From contig JADNRY010000160.1 of assembly GCA_015501585.1 (NCBI GenBank), positions 62,001 through 126,000 on the forward strand: 64,000 nt of DNA, given 5' to 3'. Source of the stretch: Rhodocollybia butyracea (Eukaryota; Basidiomycota; Agaricomycetes; Agaricales; Omphalotaceae). The translations under genes and the position numbers were made by a program. Of this stretch, positions 47,119 through 58,465 are shown piece after piece. Below the pieces are notes generated by a model. It made no database searches, had not been told where the DNA came from, and saw only the letters and a list, made by a program, of their open reading frames with translations. The number at the start of each line of letters is the position of its first letter. Positions within the stretch are counted from its first letter, which is position 1.

Positions 47119-50100
47119 AGCATTATTTAAATACCCCCAGTATCTGTTGTGGAGATTATGATAATAAACCCAGTAAGCTACTGTACAGTAAGAGTGTAGG
47201 GGCATTTTAATCCCTCTGTGTTCGCATTTGATGAGGTCATGTGACTCGTTCGTTGCAGCTTTTGGGTGGCTGGACAAAAATAGGTTATTTACGGGCCTAT
47301 TTAGGCAATTTCTGGGATGGTAGCTAGCCCAAAAAAAGACTATATATAATGTATTAATATTTGAGCACTACTCCGAGGTGGATTAGGCACCATAAGGGGA
47401 TGGATTGCATCGAAAAATCTAGATGACGTTCGGTCAAAGCTGGCTGAGCATTACCAAATTGGGTAATGCCATCAAAACAGTAAAAGCGGCCTAAAAAGCC
47501 TGCTTCTACATGGATATTCCGCCCTATAAGAGTGTAGATAGTATTTTTACATATATAATAGGTCCCTGAAGCGAAATTACAGCGATAGCTGCGGTCAAAG
47601 CTGTTTTATTACCATATTTAGAATGCCAGCAAAGCGGCCTAAAAGCTTGTTTATGCATGGGTATCCTACCTAATAGCAGTCTATACAGTGTTTATAGATG
47701 TACAGTAGGCACCTAAAGCGAAATTAAAGCAGTTATATGGTGTAATAGTAGCATTGCTTCGATGTTTGGGTCTGTGGCTGTGTTGTAAAAAATCGAAATA
47801 AAAGTAGGGATGTTTAATATACTAGTGGTACAGGCATGGTCTCTGCATAATATATATATGCCTGAAGCAAAATCAGAGCATTCTATGAAGAGAATAGGCT
47901 GTAATTGCCTGCTCTAGGCCGGAGGAGGTCAAAGCTGTATGACCAAATAGGGAAATCTATGATTACATACAGGTGGTGTTGAGTCGAAGTTGGGCTCAGT
48001 AATGGCGTGGCCTCTCAAGGTCTGAGGTCTGGAATACATATCTGAGTGCTGTAGTATACTAGCTACGCCCTCCAGGTGTTATATTTGACAATATGTGGGC
48101 AGGAATATGTACATGGAGTGATCAATGGTGAGTAACCATCAAAATTCGCATTTTTGAGAAATTAAATACTAATAATGAGTGTCTAAGCGCAGGTAGGACC
48201 TCAAACCTCGGTAGGTATACTCTCCAACATAGTATACACTCGATCCATGTCCAAGAACCATTTATATGGCACCAGATGCGATGGTATACACTGATCTTTA
48301 TTGATTTTCCCTCAAAACTCGATTTTTTGAGGAATTATCATGGAATATTGGGGCCTTAAGAGTAGCCAGGGGGCTAAGACGTCGTATATAGACTGTACTA
48401 TATAGTATTAGTCTTTGCCATATGCAAGAACGATTTATGCAGCACCTGAAGCGATGGTATTCCCTGATCTGTATGGATTCTGCCAAAAAATGCGATTTTC
48501 AGGAAATAAAATAGGCATAGAGTGTGCTACAAGTCTCAGATCATACTAAAAACTTGGGAAAAATGTCTTCGAATCGAATTCAACGACGACCAGGTGTTAT
48601 ATCCACATCTGGGTACCTCCATGGAACGATACTGTTGTAAGTGCACACTAGGATATCTCTACTTGGCTCAAAGTTCAGATCGTGACATTGAGATGTACAT
48701 ACTCAGGCATTTTGGTCTGGAGGACCTCTATATAATTCGAATACATGATTATCCAAGTTTGAGCATAGTCTGAGGTGTATAGCACACTCTATGCCTGTTT
48801 TATTTCCTGAAAATCGCATTTTTTGGCAGAATCCATACAGATCAGGGAATACCATCGCTTCAGGTGCTGCATAAATCGTTCTTGCATATGGCAAAGACTA
48901 ATACTATATAGTACAGTCTATATACGACGTCTTAGCCCCCTGGCTACTCTTAAGGCCCCAATATTCCATGATAATTCCTCAAAAAATCGAGTTTTGAGGG
49001 AAAATCAATAAAGATCAGTGTATACCATCGCATCTGGTGCCATATAAATGGTTCTTGGACATGGATCGAGTGTATACTATGTTGGAGAGTATACCTACCG
49101 AGGTTTGAGGTCCTACCTGCGCTTAGACACTCATTATTAGTATTTAATTTCTCAAAAATGCGAATTTTGATGGTTACTCACCATTGATCACTCCATGTAC
49201 ATATTCCTGCCCACATATTGTCAAATATAACACCTGGAGGGCGTAGCTAGTATACTACAGCACTCAGATATGTATTCCAGACCTCAGACCTTGAGAGGCC
49301 ACGCCATTACTGAGCCCAACTTCGACTCAACACCACCTGTATGTAATCATAGATTTCCCTATTTGGTCATACAGCTTTGACCTCCTCCGGCCTAGAGCAG
49401 GCAATTACAGCCTATTCTCTTCATAGAATGCTCTGATTTTGCTTCAGGCATATATATATTATGCAGAGACCATGCCTGTACCACTAGTATATTAAACATC
49501 CCTACTTTTATTTCGATTTTTTACAACACAGCCACAGACCCAAACATCGAAGCAATGCTACTATTACACCATATAACTGCTTTAATTTCGCTTTAGGTGC
49601 CTACTGTACATCTATAAACACTGTATAGACTGCTATTAGGTAGGATACCCATGCATAAACAAGCTTTTAGGCCGCTTTGCTGGCATTCTAAATATGGTAA
49701 TAAAACAGCTTTGACCGCAGCTATCGCTGTAATTTCGCTTCAGGGACCTATTATATATGTAAAAATACTATCTACACTCTTATAGGGCGGAATATCCATG
49801 TAGAAGCAGGCTTTTTAGGCCGCTTTTACTGTTTTGATGGCATTACCCAATTTGGTAATGCTCAGCCAGCTTTGACCGAACGTCATCTAGATTTTTCGAT
49901 GCAATCCATCCCCTTATGGTGCCTAATCCACCTCGGAGTAGTGCTCAAATATTAATACATTATATATAGTCTTTTTTGGGCTAGCTACCATCCCAGAAAT
50001 TGCCTAAATAGGCCCGTAAATAACCTATTTTTGTCCAGCCACCCAAAAGCTGCAACGAACGAGTCACATGACCTCATCAAATGCGAACACAGAGGGATTA

Positions 50101-50189
50101 AAATGCCCCTACACTCTTACTGTACAGTAGCTTACTGGGTTTATTATCATAATCTCCACAACAGATACTGGGGGTATTTAAATAATGCT
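47119..50189. mobile_element. 3.07-kb near-perfect palindrome inserted in gypsy pol
   Basis: The arms 47119 to about 48555 and about 48755-50189 are inverted copies centred on 48654, with a spacer of roughly 200 bp. The ends are AGCATTATTTAAATACCCCC and its complement. Identity is so high that the frame at 48298-48486 (minus) is repeated exactly at 48823-49011 (plus). No clear target duplication (left flank ...TTCAGT, right flank CCTGCA...). No coding capacity. Confidence 0.85.
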
Positions 50190-53100
50190 CCTGCAATGGG
50201 TGAGCATGCAGACTCAGTGGGGGGAAGTGACGCACCCCCCTCGAGGGAAGTCTTTGCTGATACCTCACCTGTTCACGGCACTTGTATTGACCCTCACCAT
50301 CCAGTAGACAACGCGCCGGTAATGAACGCGATCTTCGATGACTACATTGGACACGAAGGTTACGAGGTGATACCGGAGGTGTTGGATGGGACAAGTGACA
50401 CAAGCCTGTTCACTCGCAATGAGGGAGCAGAGGGCGCATTCCATCCCGAAAGGGTCCAGGAGATTCTCCGGCAGGTGAAGCTAGGACCAAACCTGTCAGA
50501 GAGCCAGAGAGCAAAGGTTGAAGGCTTGTTGGCTGAGTACGCGGATTGCTTTGCGCTTTCCGTGAGTGAGGTCCGTCCAGTGCCAGGTGCTGTCCACCAC
50601 CTAGACATCCCGGAAGGGGCTGAGTTCTCTAAAAAAAGTCCGTCAGAAGAGCCTGACTCCACCGCAACAGGAGTACTTGCATGGTAAAATTGATGAGCTG
50701 CTCAACGCCGGGGTCATCGAGCGGTGCAAGCCGGATGAAGTGAAATGTGTGTCACCGTTGACTCTGACGAGGAAGGTGCATGGGGGCAAAGGACTGGCCA
50801 TAGACAAGCTGAACGACAAGTGTATCGCTGCGGGTCTACCCGGATGTTTCGACATGCCAGCAAGGCCGGAGGCTGTGCCCAGTCCATCGGAATCAGAACA
50901 TAAGCCGGCTAAATGGCGGATATGTCAGAATTTTGCGCAAGTCAATAAAGTAACAAAAATCGCACCGATGCCGCAGGGGAACATACAATCCAAGCAACAA
51001 ACCCTAAGTGGACACAATTGGATCTGCCTGTTTGATTTTGCATCTGGCTTTTATGCTTGTGAGGTAGCAGAGGAGTCGAGGCCGTATACGGCGTTCTATG
51101 TGGAGGGAAAGGGTTACTTCTGGTGTATAAAGATGCCCTTTGGACTCACGGGAGCACCATCAACATTTGCGGATATGACTTCGTACCATCTGGCTGACTT
51201 GATACGGGACCAAATCATGGAGCTGTTTGTCGACGACGGTGGGGCGGCGGACGATGATTTTGACGAGATGTTTGGGAAGCTAACCTGAATACTCCAGCGG
51301 GTGAGGGAACGGAACCTATCGCTGTCGGCAGGGAAGTCGGAATTCTTCATGTCGGAAGGAATCTTCACTGGTGGCAAGATCAGTAAGGAAGGAGTCACAG
51401 CAGACCCAGCCAAGCTTACAGCCATAGTGGATTGGAAGCAACCCGAAGATGCCTTGAACCTGGCATCTTTTGTAGGGCTGACCGGTCACTTCCGTGATCT
51501 CATAAAGGGCTATGCTCGGATTGAAGGGCCATTGAGAAATCTATTGAAATCGGTCCCGTTGCCACTACACTACACAAAGACAACATATAGAAACGCAATG
51601 CGGTCCTTCAAGCTGGTAGACAGGTGGAAGGATGAACACACAAAAGCCTTCTTAGCCTTGAAAAAAGCCATTGTGTCTGAGCCAGTACTCAAAGCACCGA
51701 AATGGGACGGGTCCAGCTTCATTGTTACCACCAATGGTTGCAAGGAAGGGTTTGCGGCAGTGGTAGCACAGCGTTTCGAAGTGGTGCAGCCGAATGGGGT
51801 AACTACCCAGAAAATACATCCTGTCGGATTCGCGTCAAAACGGACTTCAACGTCAGAGCAAAATTACAAACCCTTCCTCTTGGAGTTCGCAGCATTGAAG
51901 TTTGGGCTGGACAAGTTCTCCGACATGATCTGGGGATTCCCAGTTGAAATCAAAAACTGATTGTCAGGCTTTGCGGGATGTGCTGATCAGCGACAAAATG
52001 AACCCAGCTCATGCAAGGTGGAGGGATGGCATTCTGGCTCACCAGATAGTGGATGTGCGGCACATCCCAGGTAAGCTCAATGTCGTCGCCGACGGCTTGA
52101 GTAGAATGTGGGAAGATCAGGAGCGAGTTGAAGGGGATGGCAGCGAATGGAGCGTTAGCGAGGATTGGGAGGCTGTCACAGGGCTTGTCAACGATGTTTT
52201 CGGGGTCGCAGAGGCCGACAGTGTCTTAGTGGAGAGGGAGGATAGCGACTGGACGAGGTTGGAGTTGTGATTCAGCGACGAGTTGGTCTTCCTAGAGGCG
52301 ATCAAGGCGCTGAGGGTGCTGGAAGGTACAGCTAGTGTCGACGAAAAGAAAAAGGCAGCCCATAAGGCCGCATTATATATGGTGGAGGGCGGAAGGTTGT
52401 GGAAGGTAGGGGGCAATGCGAGGGTGAGAGACAGGGCGCGAGTAGAGTGCATAACAAAGAAAGAGGCGGTGGAGCTAGCCAGGATTGAACATGGGAAGGA
52501 GGGTCACTGGGGCAGGGACAAGGTGAAACTGGCGCTGCTAGATCGAGTTTGGAGCCCGAAGCTCGACGAATCCATCGTTGCGGCAATCCTGGACTGCTCG
52601 ATATGCAAGAACTTTGGCACGCCTCACATCCACGCACTACTGAACCCGATCACACGCAGACACCCATTCGAGCTCCTAGTTGGCGACTACCTGTCGATGT
52701 CCAAGGGAAAAGGGGGGTACAAGATGGTGGGACTGTATCTTGACACGTTCTCCCAGAGGGCATGGGCGCACAAATACAAGGTAGCGGGATCCATGAAGAC
52801 AACAACGGATAGCCTAGGAATTATCTTTAACGGGTATGTTCCGCCGGAAACTTTCATGACCGATGGGGGGTCACACTTCACAGGGAAAGAGGTCGACGTG
52901 TTCTGTGAGAAGTGGGGGGTGAAGCACCATGTCATCGCGGCTTACTCGCCATGGGTCAATGGGCTGGTGGAAGGTACAAACAAAATTCTTCTCCATGTCC
53001 TGAAGAGGTTGTGCACCCCGCAACTGGGGGAGGATACTGAAGAGTTTAGGGCCATGTCATAGGATTCGCTGCCCGACCAGTGGCCGGATCATCTGGACGA

Positions 53101-53626
53101 GGCTCTGCAAATCCTGAACAACCGGATTCTGCCAGCATTTTGGTTCACGCCGAACGAACTAATGATGGGTGTAGTGGTCAATACAGCGAAGACCCCCCTG
53201 GAGGATGCTACTTCAGTCTTGCCAACTCGGGACGCAATTGCGCAGGCCGCGTACGTGGCTCAGCAGCAGCTGGATGGATACAGTGAGATGGTAAAGCATG
53301 CGGTGAGAAGTAAGCAGGTATTCGACAAAAGGCTGTTAAGAAAAGAGGACAAGGAGACGGTTTTCGAGAAGGGGGATTTGGTTCAGGTGTATCGGAGTGA
53401 TCTGGATTACACGTTCAAGGCGATTAGGAAAATTACACCCAAGTGGTCGAGGCCTTACCGGGTTTTCAGCCGAAATGTAAACTCGTACGTCCTGGAAACG
53501 ACAGAGGGCACGTTGATCAAAGGAAAGGAGTTCTCGGCTCGGAGGCTGCGGAATTTTACGCCAAGGGAGGGAACGGAGCTTGAGAAGGAGCAGAAGGAGG
53601 TCATTCGGTTGAGAGAGTTGGGGTAG
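50190..53626 (+). pseudogene. Gypsy pol: RT, RNase H, integrase, chromodomain-free end
   Basis: Begins with a second GGSDAPPSREVF copy. The frame shifts at an A7 run (50631-50637) into the reverse transcriptase: LLNAGVIERC, CQNFAQVNKVTK, FDFASGFYACEV, MPFGLTGAP and the catalytic FVDDG. TGA at 51286, then the thumb (LSLSAGKSEFF) and RNase H (FASKRTSTSEQNYKPFLLE). A +1 at A5 (51952-51956) leads to TDCQALRDV and HIPGKLNVVADGLSR. TGA at 52268. Integrase follows with an HHCC-type start (HGKEGHWG...CSICKNFG), the D,D-x-E residues in GDYLSM, MTDGGSHF and GLVEGTNK, and TAG at 53060. It ends with a DLVQVYRSD / WSRPYRVF GPY-like module at 53626. Not functional as read. Confidence 0.85.
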
Positions 53627-53675
53627 TACAGTTTCAGGGGCGACGAGGGCGCCGCCGTTTTTAAATGGGGGCACA

Positions 53676-53830
53676 TGGAGTAGGGTACAGTGCTAGGCGC
53701 TATCTTATCTTGATCATTGTTTGGGTTTGCTTGGCATAGGCACTAGATAGTCTATTAGTTATCGTACGTACAGGACAGTTTTACATTATCACATCAAGCA
53801 TTCCATATCGCAGCATCCAGGACCAGTCTA
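53676..53830 (+). repeat. 3' LTR of the gypsy element
   Basis: Partner of the LTR at 44412. The high identity indicates a relatively recent insertion, despite multiple stops in the coding part. Confidence 0.85.
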
Positions 53831-55809
53831 ACGTGCTAGGGCCATGCGAGAGGCCCAAGGTGATGACGACGACAATGACAACACTGCCGGCCAAGAACTT
53901 GAAGGACTTGATGGTCAACGCGATAGCCCAGTTCCTCCTCTTGACGAAGAGGAACAGGATGACCAAGATCTGGATGGTCCTCTTGACGAGGACCCAGATG
54001 CTCTGTTATTCCAGGAAACCTTCGAAGGTATGTGTAACTGTTTTTTTCTACTACCAGACCTTATGCTCTTGTGCAACTTTAGGCAGTGGCTCTGACAATG
54101 AGCACCGTCAAGCAGAGTGTCACGGCAATGATGAGGACGAAGACAATGATGCCCCTGGCATTGTCGCTGGCCACAACAACAACGACAATATGGAAGTGGA
54201 TTTGCCGTCCAACCAGGTAAGTATTCTATTTTTTCGTTACCGTATCCATTCTCAAATTAGCTTCAGATACAAGTGTCCTCCCCTCCTTCAACGCCTTCCA
54301 AAAAGGCTTCAAACCGCCTTTGTGCGCGCCTCGTTCTGGGCAGCTCACCCGCCAAAAGCTCTCGCTCTCATTCCAGTGTCTCTTCGGATCCCCTCACGCC
54401 GCCTTCTTGCCGACAAGGTGGTAAGATCACCGAAAAACACTTTACGCCCAGGACACGTCGTTTAGCTATCCTGGGCAAGAGGATGAATCGTTGTGCAACA
54501 GCAACTCAGCAACCGTTTCCTTCGGACAAGCATGGCTACAATATGGAGATACTTCAAGACTTGGCCAAGGACTACAAGGGTGAAGATGATATGGTTGAAG
54601 TTTTTGCTAGAGTTCTGGCTCAGAGTGTCAATACCCAGCAAGAGCTGGTCCAATTTGTGGGTGTATTTTGTTCTCCTTTTCTTAGAAACTCTATTCATTT
54701 ATCTACAGCTAGGCTACGCGCGCAGTGGGTTTTTTACCAACTGTATGGCAAAGGCCAGGGAGTGGGTTGCTACTCACTTTGGATTGCCTGGGAAGATGAA
54801 TTCCACTGAGGTCAAGGAATTAGTGGGCTGGCTGTTGAAGGATGGTCATTACAAGTATGGCAAAGTTGACATTCATGTAAGATATTTTACGCTGTCTTTT
54901 CTTTTCTAACATTTCCTTACAGAACAAAACCTATAATACCAAGCTTCCATTTGGCTGTGAAGGCATTGCCCACATCCTTTGCCTTGAGGTTTTTGCTACC
55001 AAAGGTGGTGCCAACATAGAAATCTTTAGGGAAATAGTCAATGTGAGGAAGATTGCTCCAACCACAATTGCTTGATGATTACTTTGTAAGTATATCATAC
55101 GTTGCTTTCTCTTTTATTGATTTGTACTGACATAATTGTAGATTGAGCATTCTTTAATGAATATGTTGAAGGTGTCTATAGACATGTTGAGTTTTCTGAT
55201 ACAGCTAGACCACGATATGTTCACTTGTCTATTTTATTCCTTTGTTGCTGATATGTGCTATAGCTATTGTTTCCATCTTTCTTCCTTCAACCGCATTGCC
55301 AACAAAGCTCCTAAATGGGCCAATAACTTTGCCACTAGTCTGTACAAGCTGATCTTGTAAGTGATTGTTTTTTTGTTTAGTAATGTTCTTATAACAGTAT
55401 CTTGTTAGGACACAGTCAAACAAGGAATTTTTGCTTGATGCGGAAGCTGATGACCTCACCGAAGTTGACATTGAAGTTTGGAGGCCACCACTGTTGCTGC
55501 TCCTGTTGACAATAGAGGTCCTTCACCTCTCCCATCTTCATCACCACCTCGCTCTTCACCTCTTCACTCTTGAGAACTTGGAGTGCTGTGATTTGTTTTG
55601 ATCAAAACAATCTCTCTTTTTTATAAAACATTGTCAGTCTTTTCTTTCTTTTAATATGTCTTGCTTCTGTATTTATTGGGGGTATCTTAGCTTGTTGCTT
55701 TAATCATTATTTAATTTCAGTATGTAGTCAAAGTACTTAGGTAGTTAGATGCTGCAATACAATTGTTGATTTTGATTTATTATTTGAGATATTTAATCTT
55801 TGGTTTGCT

Positions 55810-56337
55810 TGCAGTGGCTTGAGTATGTTCATGTAAGCTTGTGCTGTGCTTTAGCTGTACTTGAAGCATACTGAAGCGTACTTCTATTATGCCTGGGCTT
55901 ACTCATGATTGACTGAGGCAAACTTGAGATGAGCTGGGGACAGACTTGGGCTTGTCTCAAGTGGACTTTGGTTGACTTAGGATAAACCAAGTGAGACTTG
56001 GGTGAACTTGAAGATGCCTTCAGCCTACTGAGGTGGCTTTGAGGTCTACCTGAGTAGCACTAGGAGGCCACTCAGGTGCACCTGGTGAACTTGAGTGTGG
56101 CCTGAGGTGGCTTTAAAGCCTACCTGAGTAGCCCTAGGAGACCACCCAGGTGCACTTGGTGAACTTGAGTATGACTTGAGTGACTCGAGTGAGCTTGAGG
56201 CCAGCCTGAGTAAAAGTAACCTTGTGAACTCAGTCTCTGGCAGCTCAAGTGTCCTGTCCAACTTAGAGGCTTTCAAGTCGCTAGAGGAGCCCTAGCCTCT
56301 CTAAGCTTGCTGGAGTAGGGGGGGTATTTTCCTGATG
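55810..56337. repeat. Right subterminal repeats of the large element
   Basis: Dense ACTTGAG, GGTGCACCTGGTGAACTTGAG and CCTGAGTAGC words. A 65-bp unit containing GAGGTGGCTTT and CTACCTGAGTAGC is repeated at about 56030 and 56104. The opposite orientation to the left array is as expected for transposase-binding subterminal repeats. Confidence 0.65.
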
Positions 56338-58041
56338 TCAGTCTACCTTTCGGGAGTCGAGCTCGCTGCCTGTGCTGGTACAGGGACCGGCCGTTTCCTT
56401 TATGGGACCACAGGCAGTTTATGTACCAGTACTCTGGGCCGTGTATATCTATGCGGTCTGGATTACACTTATCCCAACCTTACACCTACATCCTTGACAC
56501 CGCGGCTAGACGAGGCTCTATCTATATGAGTGCAATACCACATGATATTTGGGATCCAGCTCGAAAATGTCACGTGATATTATTGTGATAAGGTTGTGCC
56601 GGCGCGCGCCTGCATTGTAAGATAGAAAATCGTACAATCACTCCAGCCCGATACGTGGGTAGTTTCTAGGAGTGGGCTATATTGTGGAGACCCTGGAGTC
56701 ATTGTGGCTGGCAACAGAGAGGCTATGAACTTGGAAGAAGAATGTTTGGTTCTGTTCTTACCTCAAACACCCAGACCAGAATCCGAACAACCTACAAAGT
56801 CTACTCACGGAACTAGGTCTGAATCAGAAGCGTCTGATGCAGTTGCTCTCAGAAGCAAAAGGAACAGGCACAATGCAACTCCCGTTTGCAAAAGGAAAAA
56901 ACTCTCATACCCCGCCCATGCATTTCGAGGGAAAAGGTCTTCTCACCCTCACCTTTGGATAAATGGCGCGGGAACCACGTCCGAAATCCATACGCGGTTT
57001 CCTCGAAATGCTCATACTACCTGTATCTCAGGCCCAGGCTGTAACGATCCCTTGACCTGTGAGCACCAGAAGAAAACTTTCCTATATGACCAAGAGATTT
57101 ACCGAGGGCTGGCTATTGTGCGTCAAAAGATCAGTAATCTTTCACGTGCAACCCAGATTTCCAAGAAATTCCTTCAAGGGTTCAGGGCTTGCTGTCTAGA
57201 GCCGGAGTGTTCATTTATGAAAACCGTGCCTCCGCCTAGCTCTTGGAGCTTTTTCCTGGGGAAAATGTCGAGGTCGGCCTTGGATATGGCCAAGGTATAA
57301 GGTCTTCTACATATATCGTGGACAAAGTGCACCCTTTGTTCTGCGAGGTGGCATCTTTATACGGGGAAAATAGCAGTCCCGATGGTACACCTCCAAAAAA
57401 AATTTACTGTCAGGGACCTAGTCAAAATTTGCCAAAGTGTTCCTCCCATCAAAGGTGTGCAGCATTTACAGATACCAAACTCCGTTGTCTGCACAGTCGA
57501 GATCAAACTAGTTCCTATTGCCGGGCTGGAGGGCTTTGTTAGCGCAAGCAATACAAAACATGTTGAGGTGTGGATACCGGAGCTAGAGCTGGTCTTGAAC
57601 ATTGACCATAATTGTCTACGTTATCAGCCCAACCTTACCGCTCTTGGCGAGGTTTGTAAAGAGAACCCACCCTTTCTTGCAGAGCACTCTGCTACATTTT
57701 TCTCAGAATGAACCGCCAAGCACCTTGATCTGACCAAACTTTCGCCAAATTTGAAGCCAAATGGCTCACTACCCATAACTCCTCACACCGGCGCATCACC
57801 TTGGAAGGATCTTCGTGTCTGCGTTGTTGGGGGACGGAGCTGGATCAGTGGGGGGGATACAAACCGGTCAACATAATAAAAGGACTTTGCTGCACAGTTT
57901 TTGTTGGCATTAGCAATTGGACCCTGGTTACATCATTCTAGTACTAAGACTAACCGCTTCAGTACAACATGAATGTGGGCCAGTTGAGTGACTAACAATC
58001 CTCATAGTGATATATGGCTTAACATCCATACTCTAACCATC

Positions 58042-58115
58042 GGCACTATAGCTCAGTTGGTTAGAGCACCAGTCTAGAGTACTGTGTGGTCGCTGGTTAA
58101 ATCCCAGCTAGTGTC
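58042..58115 (+). tRNA. tRNA-like sequence (pseudo-tRNA or SINE head)
   Basis: A 74-nt cloverleaf: acceptor GGCACTA pairs with TAGTGTC (one G-U), D arm GCTC...GAGC, T arm GCTGG-TTAAATC-CCAGC. A-box-like TAGCTCAGTTGGTTAGAGC and B-box-like GGTTAAATCCC are present. The anticodon loop CTAGAGT would place AGA (serine), but there is no long variable arm, and the top pair of the anticodon stem (C-U) is mismatched. It is therefore not a normal tRNA-Ser. It lies within a decayed gene, which suggests a SINE head or relic. Confidence 0.5.
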
Positions 58116-58465
58116 AACATTCATTTCCCTCCTGTTTCAAGGTCACTTGATTTGGGACAAGGTACTCCTTGATCCTGGTCACCTGATTTCTCTAACAGTT
58201 TTGGATGTCAAAGTCGACTTTGCTACACACAGTGGGTTTGCAGTCCTTGTGCGGCCAGATGGACGCAGCACCACTTCGTGGGTTGACTACTCTAGGCTCC
58301 GGCGTGATGATAACCGTCGTTTCCTTCATGAAGATCAGCACAGGTCTTCACGGCTGTTGCATTACAGCTTTAAACGAGGATACGTTCCTTCATACTCTGA
58401 CCAAGAGCTGCTAGCCCTGAATGGGTACCTCAATCCAGAATACAAGGCAAAAATGGCCCAAGCGC

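Larger units (their letters stand above)
44412..53830 (+). mobile_element. Ty3/gypsy LTR retrotransposon, full length but degenerate
   Basis: Two 155-bp LTRs (44412-44566 and 53676-53830) begin TGGAGTAGGGTACAG and end CAGGACCAGTCTA. They differ at only about three positions. The flanks are ACGT on both sides (44408-44411, 53831-53834), possibly AACGT if the LTR is one base shorter. A primer-binding-like TTGGTGAC follows the 5' LTR. AAATGGGGGCACA precedes the 3' LTR as a polypurine tract. Order gag, protease, RT, RNase H, integrase, as in Ty3/gypsy. Contains a 3.07-kb palindromic insertion, several stops and +1 A-run shifts. Total 9419 bp. Confidence 0.9.
43992..55560 (+). pseudogene. Cargo gene 2: DUF6532-like protein, split by a gypsy element
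   Basis: The short 5' exons (from an ATG at 43992) give a Lys/Ala/Gln-rich N-terminus (APAKKKEIDLKALALQQKK) with TGA at 44213 and TAA at 44309. An exon starting near 44399 reads ICER and is cut by the gypsy element. Reading across one ACGT, it continues at 53835 as ARAMREAQGDDDDN and a long acidic stretch. Further exons give SSPPSTPSKKA, HGYNMEILQDLAKDY, a helical segment, GYARSGFFTNCMAKAREWV, HYKYGKVD, PFGCEGIAHILCLEVFA and a C-terminal helical part to about 55560. The GYARS...KAR...PFG pattern is that of DUF6532, a domain common in Agaricomycete repeats; I am moderately sure. Introns are 50-70 nt. Function unknown; the acidic and basic regions suggest a nuclear, nucleic-acid-associated role. 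Confidence 0.65.
34965..56337. mobile_element. 21.4-kb Plavaka/CACTA-like DNA transposon with cargo
   Basis: The left end CATCAGGAAAA (34965) and right end TTTTCCTGATG (to 56337) are inverted. Both are flanked by TC (34963-34964, 56338-56339), a 2-bp duplication. Inside each end are several hundred bases dense in CTCAAGT on the left and ACTTGAG on the right: inverted subterminal repeats as in CACTA-type elements. The order is left subterminal repeats, transposase (minus, 38515-35396), minisatellites, cargo gene 1 (plus, 40235-43745), cargo gene 2 (plus, 43992 to about 55560), right subterminal repeats. Subtracting the nested gypsy element leaves about 11.9 kb. The transposase and both cargo genes carry stops, so this copy is dead. 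Classification as Plavaka rests on the transposase. Confidence 0.8.

Noticed and set aside
48298..49011. Identical 62-codon frames on opposite strands
   Set aside because: Mirror images created by the palindrome; no start context or family.
50031..50190. Apparent start of a pol ORF at MSSHPKAATNE
   Set aside because: These codons come from the palindrome arm; the gypsy frame only begins at 50190.
45648..50637. Programmed gag-pol frameshift at the A7 runs
   Set aside because: The required shift is +1 at each site and the same defect occurs in bub3 and in RNase H, so a -1 slippery heptamer does not explain it.
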